Shown: positions 36,462 through 47,135 of the stretch, one piece after another | Position numbering within the stretch: the first letter of the stretch is position 1 | How the letters are laid out: every line of letters starts with the position of its first letter | Assembly: GCA_963693085.1 (NCBI GenBank) | Contig: OY856411.1 | Coordinates: forward strand, 1,346,799,050-1,346,863,049 | From: Alisma plantago-aquatica | Lineage: Eukaryota > Streptophyta > Magnoliopsida > Alismatales > Alismataceae | Length of the DNA: 64,000 bases | Reading direction: 5' to 3' | Notes under the pieces: generated by a model | Databases searched by the model: none | What the model was told of the DNA's origin: nothing | What the model saw: the letters and a program-made list of their open reading frames with translations, nothing else | Made by a program: the position numbers and the translations under genes

Positions 36462-37819
36462 TGAAAAACCACTAGAGGGGGGGTGAATAGGGTTTTATAG
36501 AGATTTCAATAATAATTCAATCAAAGCAAACAACCACAAAAATATTGGACAAGGGGACAATGATTTAGAGTGGTTCCAACCTTAGCAAATACTAAGGCAG
36601 TCAATCCACTACCCGGTTGCTTACCCAACCGAGATTTTGAAAGTACTTAAATTTTATTACCTCGCAAGGATGTTACATAAAATTACAAATACTTTCACCA
36701 AACCTTTCGGACAGCCTTCACCTAGAAGTAGTCTCACCAACCTCGAAGCAGCCTTCCTTGAAGTAACCTCAAGCTTCCCCTTGAAGTAGCCTTCCTCTTG
36801 AAGTAGCTTCCCGTTGAGACAACCTTCTTGAAGTAGTCCAAAATCCACCTTCTCCACCGAGAAGACCCTTCTCCACCTGAGAAGTCAAACCCTCTCCAAT
36901 CGTTGTAGCACAAGGCTTGATTTCCTATATCAAGCGTTTTGATCTCCTAACCAATGTATATGAAAGTGTTGGTGCAATGGGTAGGAGATGCTAGCCTATA
37001 GGACACGAATTTGGAGCAATGGAAATGAATAGCCAATGTTGGAGTTGCTCAATTGCTCACAAGAATGAATAGCCAATTGCAAGTATTATGCTCAAGTGTT
37101 GCACAAGTGTGTTTTGGGTGTCCTAAGGCTTGTCCTATTTATAGGAATGGCATATGAATACTTAAGGACGTTCTAGACATTTTCTAGGGGGTTCTTAGTG
37201 CTCAACTAGCCGTTAGGTATCCATTAGTTGGTTTAGCAACGACTAGTTAATTAATCCTGAAAAGTGCAAACAGAACTCTTCTCGGTCGACAAATTGTCGA
37301 TCGAGAGTCCTTCTCGGTTGAGGATTTGTCGACCGAGGGACGTCCTGGAGCAAGTGTTTACAACGTTCATTTCAACTCCCAACTACCTTGTCTGCTGGGT
37401 CTAACTGCTACTTGGGTCATTCTCGGTCGAGGAATCTGTCGACCGAGAGTGCCTCGGTCGAGAAGTTTGTCGACCGAGAATGACTCTGTTTCAATGTTTT
37501 AAACTAAGTACTAAGTGTGTGTATGAGTGTGCAGTTGTGACACTATTGTAGGGGATGCCCTATCTAAGTGTTGTGATTGACTAGGGAAGATCTAAACGCT
37601 TGATTTACATGATATCTAAGTACTTGTACATTATATACTTGTACAAGTTTTTACATTTGATTACAATCATGAATTAAAGCAATTTGAGCATATAGATCTT
37701 CCAAGTTGTGTCATCCACCTAGTTCCTGCAACACTCAAGTAACACGTTAGATTTACAAGAATGAAATGTTTGTCATCATCGAAACAAAGGGATTATAATA
37801 ATGTCCAATTTAGCCAACA
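36462..37819 (-). mobile_element. LTR C (5' LTR) of the gag-only copia element
   Basis: It is 1,358 bp with the same termini as A and B. It is the 5' LTR on the minus strand. The right edge TTAGCCAACA is followed by the TSD TCCTG at 37820-37824. Confidence 0.9.
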
Positions 37820-37824
37820 TCCTG

Positions 37825-37946
37825 TCTTTTGTCCGATATTGATGAACTCTGTGTTTACTGACTCCTATCCTATATAAGGAGGGTGTCTATGTTTGTACTT
37901 GTTATCTCAATAATTTATACTTATTTTAATCACATGGTGTCAAAGC
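37825..37946 (+). mobile_element. Right part of an older copia LTR with adjoining PBS
   Basis: A TATATAAGG box-like sequence and a terminal TTTTAATCACA are followed at 37935 by TGGTGTCAAAGC, a variant of the usual PBS. The gag-only element appears to have inserted into this LTR, and its left part may end at 27227. The matching second LTR was not identified. Confidence 0.5.
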
Positions 37947-38804
37947 TTTTTGATCCGCCCTAATTCTCTTCTCCCTCCCATCCACCCTAGGCGCCACCCT
38001 TCTCCCTCATGTTTTTATTTCCGCCTGCCAGCCTCCAACCTGCCAGTCGCCAACATTCTCCCTCAAGTTCTTCTTTCCGCCCGCCAACCTCTATATCCCT
38101 GCCCAGCCACCACCTTGCCACCTTGCTCCCTACCGCCAACCCTGCCACCAGCTCCAGCTGCCACGTCATCCATCAGCTGCAACTTCTCCAACCCACCCAT
38201 CCCGCCTCCTTCCACCGCACAACCCCCCATCCCCCAACCCTCTTTTTGTCCTTCCCATAACCCGCTACCTCACCATACCCCCCATCGACCCGCTAACCAT
38301 CGACCCCCCCCCCCCCATCGACCTGCTAACACATCAACCCCTCATCAATCCGCTAACCCATTGACCCTACCCCATTGACCTGCTAACCCCCCCATCGACT
38401 CTAACCCATTCGCCGCTAACTCCCCCATCGACCCCCGCCCCATCACACCCACCCCATCGACCCTACCCTATCGATCCATTGACTCAACCCCGTTCCCTCT
38501 AGTCCACCAACCCAGCCGCTGCCATCCACCCTTCCGCTACCTCACGACTCTCACCTACCACCGCCGCTTCCCCCCCCACCATCCATTAGACTACCCGCCA
38601 CCACCCAACCACAACCCCTCTGCCGCCCACATCCAATTTCAAACCTAGCCCACGACTGTTGCCTTCCCATATTCTAAGCTAAACCTTCCCATCTCTGTTC
38701 CCTCTACAGTTGTATTCCATTCTCCACACCCTCTTGAATCATTGTTGATCCCACCACCTAGGCTGCTCCCAGTATAAAGACTACTTCTCGGCTCCTCATA
38801 ATTC
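37947..38804 (+). other. C-rich leader-like region with ACCCGCTAAC minisatellite
   Basis: This is strongly pyrimidine-rich on the + strand. At about 38270-38480 it carries loosely repeated CCCATCGACCCGCTAAC units. It lies downstream of a PBS, so it is probably the untranslated leader of the copia element. The Pro/Ser-rich open frames it yields are composition artefacts. Confidence 0.5.
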
Positions 38805-39613
38805 TTATCGAGCTAGGAGCATGGACACGGACATAGATTTAGACACAGACACGGACACGGGTCGCATCAATTTCCAAAAATATAGGACACAGACACGACA
38901 CTGGACACGGCAAGTATATGCATTGTAATGTATATATATTTGTATAACATATTATGACATATAATGTGTAATATGCTATGTGTATTAACACAAAATGATC
39001 TAGATAGATTATCCGCATGGGCAATCACCATGAAATCCAACAAGCAATCAACATATAACATTATATTTACAAGTCACAATATTGATTAGTTCACAACAAA
39101 CATTACAATGCTTGATTATATGATATTGTTGTAATATGAATTGTAAAAATTAAGAGCTGTAGAATTTTGGGGACAATAGTTTCAGTGGAAGTAATGATTA
39201 ACAACATGTACTATTAAAAGGAGGTGAATCCAATTGTTTTCCTCCTCATGGTTGATGTGGCAGTCCCCGGATGTTGCAACAGTTGGTGGAGATGATAAGA
39301 AGGGTGTCAACGACTTGCATGTAGCACCTGAAGCTTAATTAACTAATGGTAGTAGGGCGAGTAATGGAGGACAGGAGGCAAAGATTTAGAGAAGGCTTGG
39401 GTTTTTTCGTATGCCTAGGCTTAAGTGGGTCGGAGTGGTGTGTCCTGGAGGTGTCCAAGTCGTGTCCAACACTTCAATAAAAAAAATTCAAAGTGGACAC
39501 GCCGGAGGCGTGTCCGCCACGCGTCCAGGCGTGTCCAAAGTGTCCATGTTCGACACGCGTTGGACACGGACACGACAGCCTCCGAGAAGTGTCCGTGCTT
39601 CCTAGTTATCGAG
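38805..39613. mobile_element. Non-autonomous TIR element with 8-bp TSD
   Basis: The element at 38813-39605 (793 bp) has imperfect inverted ends: CTAGGAGCATGGACACGG on the left and, inverted, CTAGGAAGCACGGACAC on the right. It is flanked by the perfect direct repeat TTATCGAG (38805-38812 and 39606-39613). An 8-bp TSD fits the hAT superfamily. The subterminal regions are dense in GGACACG or its complement CGTGTCC (about 38821-38910 and 39440-39595). No transposase is encoded. Confidence 0.8.
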
Positions 39614-39829
39614 GGACTTGCTCCCTCCCATCAACCTTCGTCACATGTCGGTCTAAGTTAACGATGTGGCGCTGGTTTACTAATTAAAACTTTTAATGCC
39701 CATTATTTGGGTGTCTAAAATCTTCTGTTGGTGCCTTGCGTGATGCGTCACATACTTCTCATGGACTGATCCAAGAGCTCTCCATTGCCCTCTAGCGTTA
39801 GGATCAATGTTCTATACCATGTTGTAAAG
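39614..39829. other. Interrupted copia internal sequence
   Basis: This continues the sequence broken by the TIR element at 38805. It ends in a PBS-like complement (GTTCTATACCA, about 39819-39829) next to the LTR at 39830, facing the opposite way from the PBS at 37935. No coding frame was recognised. Confidence 0.45.
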
Positions 39830-40000
39830 TAAAAGGCGATTATGTGATATATTTGAGAAGAAGAATCCCCCTCCTATATATAGAAGAAGGGGGAAGCGTA
39901 CCTACTTTAAGCTAACCCCTAAAGGGATAAGACACAATTGGGCTCATATACAAATAGACTCAAATGACTTAATGAACGAAATTACCAGATTCTCTAATAG
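39830..40000 (-). mobile_element. Copia LTR, minus orientation
   Basis: The reverse complement reads CTATTAGAGAATCTGG ... TTTTACTTTACAACA and is clearly related to 41293-41472, which lies in the opposite orientation. It includes a TATATATAGGAGGGGG box. A degraded PBS lies on its left. Confidence 0.7.
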
Positions 40001-41292
40001 ATATTTCGCCTATGTGGCTTACCACGACACTACATCGTCTTCCTGAAGAAAGCTTGCAACACTATCTTAAGACTAATCACTGCGTTTTGCTCTTGCTGCA
40101 CCACACCTATGTCTTTGTTGTTGAGTGTCAACAAGCTTTTTTTGTGCTTGATTACCCTTTTAAAATTATGGTCGACCTAATTGGGGGGGCCACACCCTTG
40201 AAACCCTTGACAATGCTACGACTGATTTTTTTTTCCAAAGCGTTTCATTATCATTGTCCACCCCAACCACTCTTGGTTCCTCCCCTCGGTTGGTATGAGG
40301 GGGAGAAATAGAGGAGAGATGAGATGGAGAGGAAGATTATATTCTGATGCTCTATATATTTAGTCCGACCATAGCAGCCTGGGTGGTAAGAGCTCGGTAA
40401 GTCCCAATGAAGGACCCATGTTTGAACCTCACCGAAGGCACTTTGCGAACGACAATCCACGCTAATTAGGCGCGGGAGGGGGGGGGGGTGACCGGACCAC
40501 ACCCTCTCATGCTTTGAGATTTTACCATGTCGGGCTCGCTCGGAGTGGGTTCTCTCAGTCACCAAAAAAATGCTCTATATATTTATGGATCTTTATTCAC
40601 TTCTTGAAGAACTTGTGGACTTCTACTATTGATATTTGCATTTGAAAGTCTTTTACTATTATATGCTTCTTAGAGAGCTTACTATCTGGAGCTTCACGTG
40701 TACGACTTGCTTGTTTAAGCTGATGGTCTTCTATCAAGCTACGTCGACTCTACTACTACTTGTCCGTGCTTTATTTGCAATTGGACATTGTCCATGCCTT
40801 GCGCACGTTGACTTTCTGAATAGTGAACCAACACTCTCTAGATTTTTCTACTGTGAACCATCACTCTCTGGACTTTTATACTGTGAACCAACACTCTTTG
40901 GACTTGTCTACTGTAAACCAACACTCCCTGAACTTTTCTTTTGTGAACCAACACTCTATGGACTGCGACAATAGCGACTGTGATGTAGAACCAAACACTT
41001 CTTGCTGTTGTTTACTACTACTCCAGATGGCCACATCCTTTTGATCAAGAAGCTTTTGCTTCCTTTTTTGCGACTTGCGACATGCTTCAAAGTTCAAATC
41101 AACCTGCTTGCATAACTAGTTTAGATTATCTACTTGAGGGGGAGTATTTGAGCGATGAGTGCTTTATTGTAATCTCGAGGGGGAGAAATATTCTTGTTTG
41201 GGCTTGGCTATCTTTCTTTCTATTTCTTTATTTTTTACAATATCTCTCTGGCAAGCTGACTGAGATTCTCCCAAGCTTCAGCTTGAGGGGGA
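40001..41292 (+). mobile_element. 3' internal segment of a copia element
   Basis: This is a non-coding region ending in a PPT (CTTGAGGGGGA at about 41282-41292) before the LTR at 41293. An additional GAGGGGGAG tract occurs at 41137 and another near 41178. Around 40820-40975 a short motif (GAACCAACACTCT followed by GGACTT) recurs about five times. A SINE is inserted at 40363. Confidence 0.55.
40347..40585 (+). mobile_element. tRNA-derived SINE with 16-bp TSD
   Basis: The body is 40363-40569 (207 bp). It begins with a tRNA-like region that has a box A-like TGGTAAGAGCTCGG and a box B-like GTTTGAACCTC, about 30 nt apart, as in RNA polymerase III internal promoters. It ends in a short A run (CACCAAAAAAA). 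The direct repeat ATGCTCTATATATTTA flanks it at 40347-40362 and 40570-40585. The perfect long TSD plus the A tail support insertion by LINE-type target-primed reverse transcription. Confidence 0.85.
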
Positions 41293-41472
41293 CTATTAGA
41301 GAGTCTGGTTAATTTAGTTGATTAGGTTATTTGAGTCTATTGTATATGAGCCTAGGTGTGTCTTGGCCCATTAGGGTTTAGTCTAAAGTCTGTATGCTTC
41401 CCCCTTCTCTTATATATAGGAGGGGGATTCCTCTTATCAATACATCGCATGGCTTTCTTTTACTTTACAACA
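41293..41472 (+). mobile_element. Copia 3' LTR, plus orientation
   Basis: It reads CTATTAGAGAGTCTGG ... TTTTACTTTACAACA. The starting TG has changed. A PPT precedes it, and it contains a TATATATAGGAGGGGG box. It forms an inverted pair with 39830-40000. Confidence 0.7.
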
Positions 41473-41583
41473 TGAACTAATAAAACCCTAATGTGAGGCA
41501 TCCTCAAGCATCTGGACCCAAGAGTAGGAGTTGTCATGCATCACAATCATACTTGTCAAGGCGTGCCCCTAGGTGTCAAAGAG

Positions 41584-41721
41584 CCCCAAGGGGTGCGTCT
41601 TGGCCAACGCCTTGACTTATGTACTCCTTGGGTCATTTTGTTAGGCTCTCAACCCCAAGGGGTATGTCTTGGCCAACGCCTTGACTTATGTGCTCCTTGG
41701 GTCATTTTGTTAGGCTCGATA
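41584..41721. repeat. Two tandem copies of a 69-bp unit
   Basis: CCCCAAGGGGT(G/A)(C/T)GTCTTGG begins each copy at 41584 and 41653, and each ends near TTTTGTTAGGCTC. The copies are almost identical. Confidence 0.85.
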
Positions 41722-41759
41722 TTATACCAGCTAAAGATTTTTATCCATGTTATAAGTCT

Positions 41760-42173
41760 TATTAGAATGTGTGGTGTTCAATCCAAAACCAATTGGCAAT
41801 GAGTGAAGGGAACACCCGCCTTATAAGCCTCGGAACCTACCCAAAGTTCTGAGGTATGGGGACTATTCTAACACCCCCCTCAAGTGCAACCACTTTTGTG
41901 TGCTTGCACTTGTCATTTTAGGTTGGGTGTGGTCCTCACACTTGTCTCGTGGGGTCCGCTCTGATATCATGTGAAGTTCTTTATCCCAAAACCAATTGGC
42001 AATGGATGAAGGTACCACACACCTTATAAGCTCCAAGATCACCCCAGAGCTCAGCGGTGTGGGATTATTCTAACATCCCCCCTCAAGTGCAACCACTTTT
42101 GTGTGCTTGCACTTGTTATTTTTAGGTAGGGTGTGGTCCTCACACTTGTCTCGTGGGGTCCACTCTGATACCA
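41760..42173 (-). mobile_element. TRIM module: LTR-96 bp-LTR-98 bp
   Basis: LTRs 41760-41873 and 41970-42075 share ACCAATTGGCAATG(A/G) and CTTATAAGC with an ATTCTAACA end. Each is followed on the + strand by a PPT complement (CCCCCCTCAAGTGCAACC), then ~70 nt of near-identical internal sequence, then a PBS complement (41958-41969 and 42162-42173). The internals are so short that they fit the TRIM/SMART class of miniature LTR retrotransposons. Confidence 0.8.
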
Positions 42174-42333
42174 TATAGAAAATAAGATGGGGGCTAGAAA
42201 GGTATTTGTTATTGATAGTGGGGAAACTCCCCTCCTATATATAGGAGAGGAGGCAAGTACAAGGAAGCATAACTTAACCCTTATGGGGTAAGTTAGTTAG
42301 GCCCATGTACATAATAAACTAACTAATCTAACA
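42174..42333 (-). mobile_element. Copia-type LTR of a second family inside the composite element
   Basis: On the minus strand it reads TGTTAGATTAGTTAG ... TTTTCTATA and contains TATATATAGGAGGGG. A PBS abuts it on the left and a PPT complement (CTCCCCCTCAAG) on the right. It resembles the LTRs at 53469 and 41293 rather than the TRIM LTR. It has no partner at the other end of its internal region. Confidence 0.75.
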
Positions 42334-43098
42334 CTCCCCCTCAAGCTGGATCTTGGGTGAAACACATGTCTAGCTTGTTAATACATGAAAAGCATAAAAT
42401 GCCCATACAAAAAATTAATTCCCCTAACAAGAAATGATCTCCCCCTGAATCTTACAATGAAAAATTTGAACATTGTTAACACCCCCCCTGAAGAAGATAG
42501 CTTGTAGCAACAAATAAGTCTTCTCCCCTTGATGAAGATAAGAGCAATGCAGAAGCATTGATAGCAGCATGGACTCCCTCTGAATTGAAAAATCGTCAGA
42601 CTTGTAGAAGTAATCACAAATCATTTTCTTTGAGATCTCCAGACTCGTTGAAGCAACCACAAATAAATTTCTGAATCTTTGACGAGCAACTTGAGCAATG
42701 TAGATGGTGGAGGACATATATAGAAGTCATTTGATTTGTCATTGTTGTCAAAGTGTTTCCGCACAAGAAGCACCAACACCGGAATAACATGCCGTAGTTG
42801 GGATAAGAGCACTGCTATAGGATATTGCACCATAGCAGGTGGGCACATGTCTGTGACGTGCTACTATAGGAATATGCGCTATAGTAGGTATCAACAACAT
42901 GGATGAATATGCGGAACCTAGACAAAATGGTCGGATGGCATGACTTCTCTTCATCTTCTCTCCTCCATCTCGTCTCTTTCCTCTACTCATCTTCCTCTAT
43001 TCTCCCTCTAACGTCAAGCATAAAAATGATCATGAGAGTGGTTGGGGTGGAGAGTCATAAATATTGGTAGAGGACTGGCGGCACAAAAATAAAGCACT

Positions 43099-44323
43099 AC
43101 TGGTATCTGTGTTGTACAAGCGCCCACCTAGGCGCCTAGGCTTAAGTCAGCCCGCCTAGGGGCCTAGCTTAAGTCAGCCCGCCTCAAACTGGGCGCCCAA
43201 CCCCCTAATTGACCTAAGCTATTGCCTAAGGCCTTTTGAGGCCCAAGTTAAGACAATTCACAACTAATTTTGCATAAATTAGATCTGAATTTGATCAAAT
43301 TGAGTCATTTTTTTAGTAAAATTGGGTCTGATTTATTCCAAATGGGGTCAATTTAGGGTAAATTAGGTCTGATTTTGGGGAAAACATGCCTGATTTGGGG
43401 GAATTAGGTCTAATTTGGGGGAATCAGGTCTGATTTGGTCATGTAAGGCCTCATTTAGATCAACATAGGGAAATTTAGGGTTAGGTTTAATTTGGTCATG
43501 TTATCCAAATTAGGTTTGATTTTAGGCCAAATTATGTCAAATTTGAGCAGATTAGGTCTGATTTGGGGAAAATAAGTCTAATTTTGGGGAAATGGTATGA
43601 TATGGTGAGATTAGGTCTAATTTGGCCAAATTACATATTGTTTAGGTCAATATAGGGAAAATTAGGTCTGATTGGATCATAATATACAACATTAGGTTTT
43701 ATTTAGGCCAAATCATGTCAAAATTGGGCACGTTAGGTGTAATTTAGGGGAAACAAGTATGATTTGGGGGAAATTGTTCTAAATTGGATGACTAGGTCTT
43801 ATTTGGCCAAATTTTGTCTCATTTAGGCGAATATATGAATTTTTTTTGGAAATGGGGATTGATTAGGTCATGGTATACAAAATTAGGTCTGGATTTGGCA
43901 AAAATCAGGGTAAAATAGGTCAAATTTGATCAAATTTGGATCAAATGAGTTCAAATTAGGGAGAATCAGTTCTAGTTTAGGTCTTGTTAGTTTTGATTTA
44001 GCCTAAATTCTACATAATAGTATTATACATGTTTTGGCTACAAACATCATACATGTTTAGCTTTCTGATTTCTATATGAATTTTGTTTAGGTAAAACTTC
44101 CACAATTCAATCCATATCTAATGATTTTGTTGCTTTCTTCATACGATGCTAGCACATTGATTGCATATTTATCATGTATATTTATGTGTAAGGATTGCAT
44201 TTTTCAGAAATTTACCTATATCTGTTAAAATAAAAAATATATATAAAAACGCCTGGGCCTCCGCCTGGGCTGTTTGGGTGTCCCCCTGGAATGCCTGGCC
44301 GCCTATACAACCATGACTGGTAT
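43099..44323. mobile_element. Non-autonomous hAT-like element filled with a degenerate repeat
   Basis: The element at 43107-44315 has imperfect inverted ends (CTGTGTTGTACAAGCG; inverted right end CATGGTTGTATAGGCG) and an 8-bp TSD ACTGGTAT at 43099-43106 and 44316-44323. The subterminal regions are GC-rich with repeated CGCCTAGG or CGCCTGGG. The core (about 43260-44010) is a degenerate minisatellite of TTAGGTCTGATTTGGGG. No transposase frame is present. Confidence 0.75.
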
Positions 44324-45495
44324 AAAGGCACAGTAGGAGGAACAAAGCACTATTGGAATAAGAACGGTATAACACAGCAAAAAAATACTACCAGAATGAA
44401 AACTCGGTAGAAAGAGGAGTAGAACTACTGGAATGGAACTCGGTAGGAAAAACAAAGCACTACCAGAATAAGCACGGTAGGAAGAAAAATTAATACATTC
44501 CCCCTTCTTTTTTTTTGCTTTATAAACTAGCACGGGATCTTTTTTTAGTCAAAAAGGTCAAGTCTTTATTGGTCAAAGGCTGGTCAAAATCTTTGACGGT
44601 TTCTTTTCAATTACCAACCATAACACTAGGGAATATTTTATTAGGGAGTGTTTTTATTGCACTAGTCAAAGTCTCACACCTTCTCAAGTGATCGTGATTG
44701 GGCGCAAGAAATAAACAAACCACCAGCGGTACATGACTCCATGGTAGCCTGGAGGGTTGCACTATCGCCTTCTTTAGATTGTTGACGGAACAATGGGATA
44801 TTTTAAGAAATTGATTGATCAATATTCCTTTCCTAAGATTTCTTCTTAGCCAGCAATGTGGTTTGACGAGCTCCTGGATGTGATCTTGGGAGAGCTGGTG
44901 ATTAAGAAAAAGGCAATAGGGCAAGCACAAAAATTTGCAATGCAATCTTGTCATCGTGGGAGATGAACGTCATGTCACGCATGACCCAAAAGACGACATC
45001 ATGAACAAGGACTATTTGAAGCGGAGGTCTCGTTCACGTAGGGTCATGCGCGGAGGCACTGAACAAAAAATCTGTAGTCGCGGACTTGTATAGCGAAGGC
45101 TTCAGCCACGCATAGCACCGATGCCGACTGCTCTATGCGGTTCGCTAGTCTTCTCCATGGTTGGATGCCACCTCCTTGGATGACATGTATGGATGGATGG
45201 TGGGATCTTGTGACAAGACTAGATGGATCTATGTTGGCAGAAACGACGAAGGTGGATAACGATGTAGATGTTAGGTCGGGGAAAATGTGGGGAAGCAACT
45301 ACTATATAGATAGGGCTCCTGGGACAGAACACCGACGGTTGAAACGAAAAAGATGTGATTTTTATAAGAAGATATAGACGACCATGGAGGCCGGGATGAT
45401 GTTTGGCAGGCGGTCAAGCCAAGAAGGTTGGGCTTCCCGTAGGCGGAGGCTCTCTCTTTTTCTCCTTAGGGCTTAGGATCGATGCTCTGATACCA
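44324..45495 (-). mobile_element. PBS-side internal of the composite element with CGGTAG repeats
   Basis: This is non-coding. At about 44385-44490 several copies of ACTACCAGAAT...CGGTAG occur. The same motif appears inverted at about 55070-55170 in the element at 53469, and it links the two families. The right end has the PBS complement GCTCTGATACCA at 45484-45495. Confidence 0.6.
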
Positions 45496-45613
45496 TATTG
45501 GAATGTGTGGTGTTCAACTCAAAACCAGTTGACAATGAGTGAAGGGACCACACACCTTATATGCCTAGGAACCTACCCAGAGTTCAGAGGTATGGGACTA
45601 TTCTAACAAGTCT

Positions 45614-46452
45614 AAATTTTCTACTTTTGGGGCTTGATACCATTATTATCAAATTTCAAATTTGTATATGCGCCTTGAATGTATTTCTCTGGTTAGGGTT
45701 AGTTTTGCGCTTATTTTATGGATTAACTATGTCAGGGATGAATTTTCCTATGTATATATATATGTATATAGTTGGAAAAAACTTATAATAACAAATGGTA
45801 CATTATCTGCTCTTATATGCTTATAATAGAAAAAGGTCTAAAATTAAAATAGCATTAGGCCACCTAAGCACGCTTAGGCATCATGGCACCCGACATGGGC
45901 ATTGTAGCGCCTCAAGAAGTAACAAATAATAGAAAAAAATGAATATCTAAGCAATAAAAAAAATCATTTAGTTCGACACTTGTTATTGAATTTTTCAAGA
46001 ATAAAATCCAGGTTTCTCATTATCTAAAATGTACAAAATGAACTCAAATAAAATCCTCTAATATGTAAATTATCAAATCTCTGACCCTCAATGTATGTTC
46101 TCTTCCTCTGGCTATGAATTTTGGTATTTTTGACCAACATGTTAATGTGCATTGTCACAATATCAACCAAGGTTTTGAAACTCGACTCAGACCAAACAAT
46201 TCAACTGATTGACTATACGTCCGACATGTTTGGATATTTCCATAGGGTTATGTTTGGCCACAAACTACCCTTGAATAATTAACATGACCAGTCGTGATTT
46301 GATTGTCTGGTCAAACTAACAAGGACCCAATTGTGTTTTACTCTTTTCTCCCATTTGGCACATCTGACCTAATTGCAAACTATGATCCCTCCCCGCCCCG
46401 CCCTGCCCCCAAACAGCACACTTACACTTACAAACGCCTATCACCCCCCAGT
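45614..46452. other. Intron 2 sequence, no recognised feature
   Basis: This is AT-rich DNA without coding or terminal structure that I can support. Confidence 0.5.
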
Positions 46453-46462
46453 CCCCCCCCCC

Positions 46463-46514
<52 letters not shown>
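46453..46514. repeat. 27-bp poly-C followed by (CA)17-18
   Basis: A run of 27 C at 46453-46479 passes directly into about 35 nt of CA repeats. Pro- and Thr/His-rich open frames over it are artefacts. Confidence 0.92.
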
Positions 46515-46516
<2 letters not shown>

Positions 46517-47046
46517 TGCCTATCCCCCCCAGTTTCCCCCCTTTGTAACTTGCTGTGGGTTACAACGAAAGAACAACCCAAGCCGTTCCCGTAGTAGCTA
46601 GTGTATGCTTCGTTGACTCTCTGAGTTCACCACATGGCCCTCAACCGTCTCCCACACTGCAATGTTGATTCTGTCCTCTTTGACTTCACCAGTGGCCTTA
46701 AGGTGCTAAGAACAACAATCAGATGAGAGATGGATATTTTCCTTCCTCTCCCCTCTCCTTTCCATTCATTATTTTCCTCATGTCATGCCTTTCACAGTTG
46801 CTAGCCGTGCCGTCAAACACTTGTATATTAGTTTAGCCACGTTTTGGAAATTCCATTGGATTACATTTTAAGGACAATTCTGATTTTTGACTAGGCGCTA
46901 GCTGGTTATCCTCTTTCCCCCTTTGCTCAGCTTACCTTACTTTTCTAATGCCAAGGTATCCTGAAGTTGTGTCTGGAGCATTTACCCAAGTTCATATTAA
47001 ACATCTATAAGGTTTCTCATCCTTTGTTCAGTTCATCATTTCATCA
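46515..47046. other. Intron 2 sequence, no recognised feature
   Basis: No domain, repeat or terminal structure was seen. Confidence 0.45.
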
Positions 47047-47070
47047 CACACACACACACACACACATACA

Positions 47071-47111
<41 letters not shown>

Positions 47112-47135
47112 ACACACACGCACACACAGACACAC
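47047..47135. repeat. Imperfect (CA)n microsatellite
   Basis: About 88 nt of CA repeats are interrupted by TACACGTA, a CT and a CG. Confidence 0.92.

Larger units (their letters stand above)
27228..37824 (-). mobile_element. Gag-only copia element: three LTRs, two internals, one TSD
   Basis: The unit is LTR (27233-28586), internal, LTR (31847-33205), internal, LTR (36462-37819), read on the minus strand. The outermost LTRs are flanked by the 5-bp direct repeat TCCTG at 27228-27232 and 37820-37824. The whole array therefore came from one insertion that later grew by unequal LTR recombination, or inserted as a multimer. The PBS lies left of each right-hand LTR and a PPT (minus strand AAAAAGGGGGAGAT) abuts the other side. 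Each internal has gag only. Protease, integrase, RT and RNase H are absent, so the element is non-autonomous. Confidence 0.9.
41755..45613 (-). mobile_element. Composite TRIM/copia element with TSD AGTCT
   Basis: The outer LTRs 41760-41873 and 45496-45608 (114 and 113 bp) are similar over their length and are flanked by AGTCT at 41755-41759 and 45609-45613. On the minus strand the right LTR is followed by a PBS (45484-45495), a long non-coding internal, a PPT, a different LTR (42174-42333), another PBS, a 98-bp spacer with PPT, a TRIM LTR (41970-42075), a PBS, a 96-bp spacer with PPT, and the left LTR. There is no gag or pol. A hAT-like element sits inside. Confidence 0.75.

Noticed and set aside
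37950..38378. 142-codon Pro/Ser-rich open frame
   Set aside because: It is a composition artefact of the C-rich leader region and has no domain or splice support.
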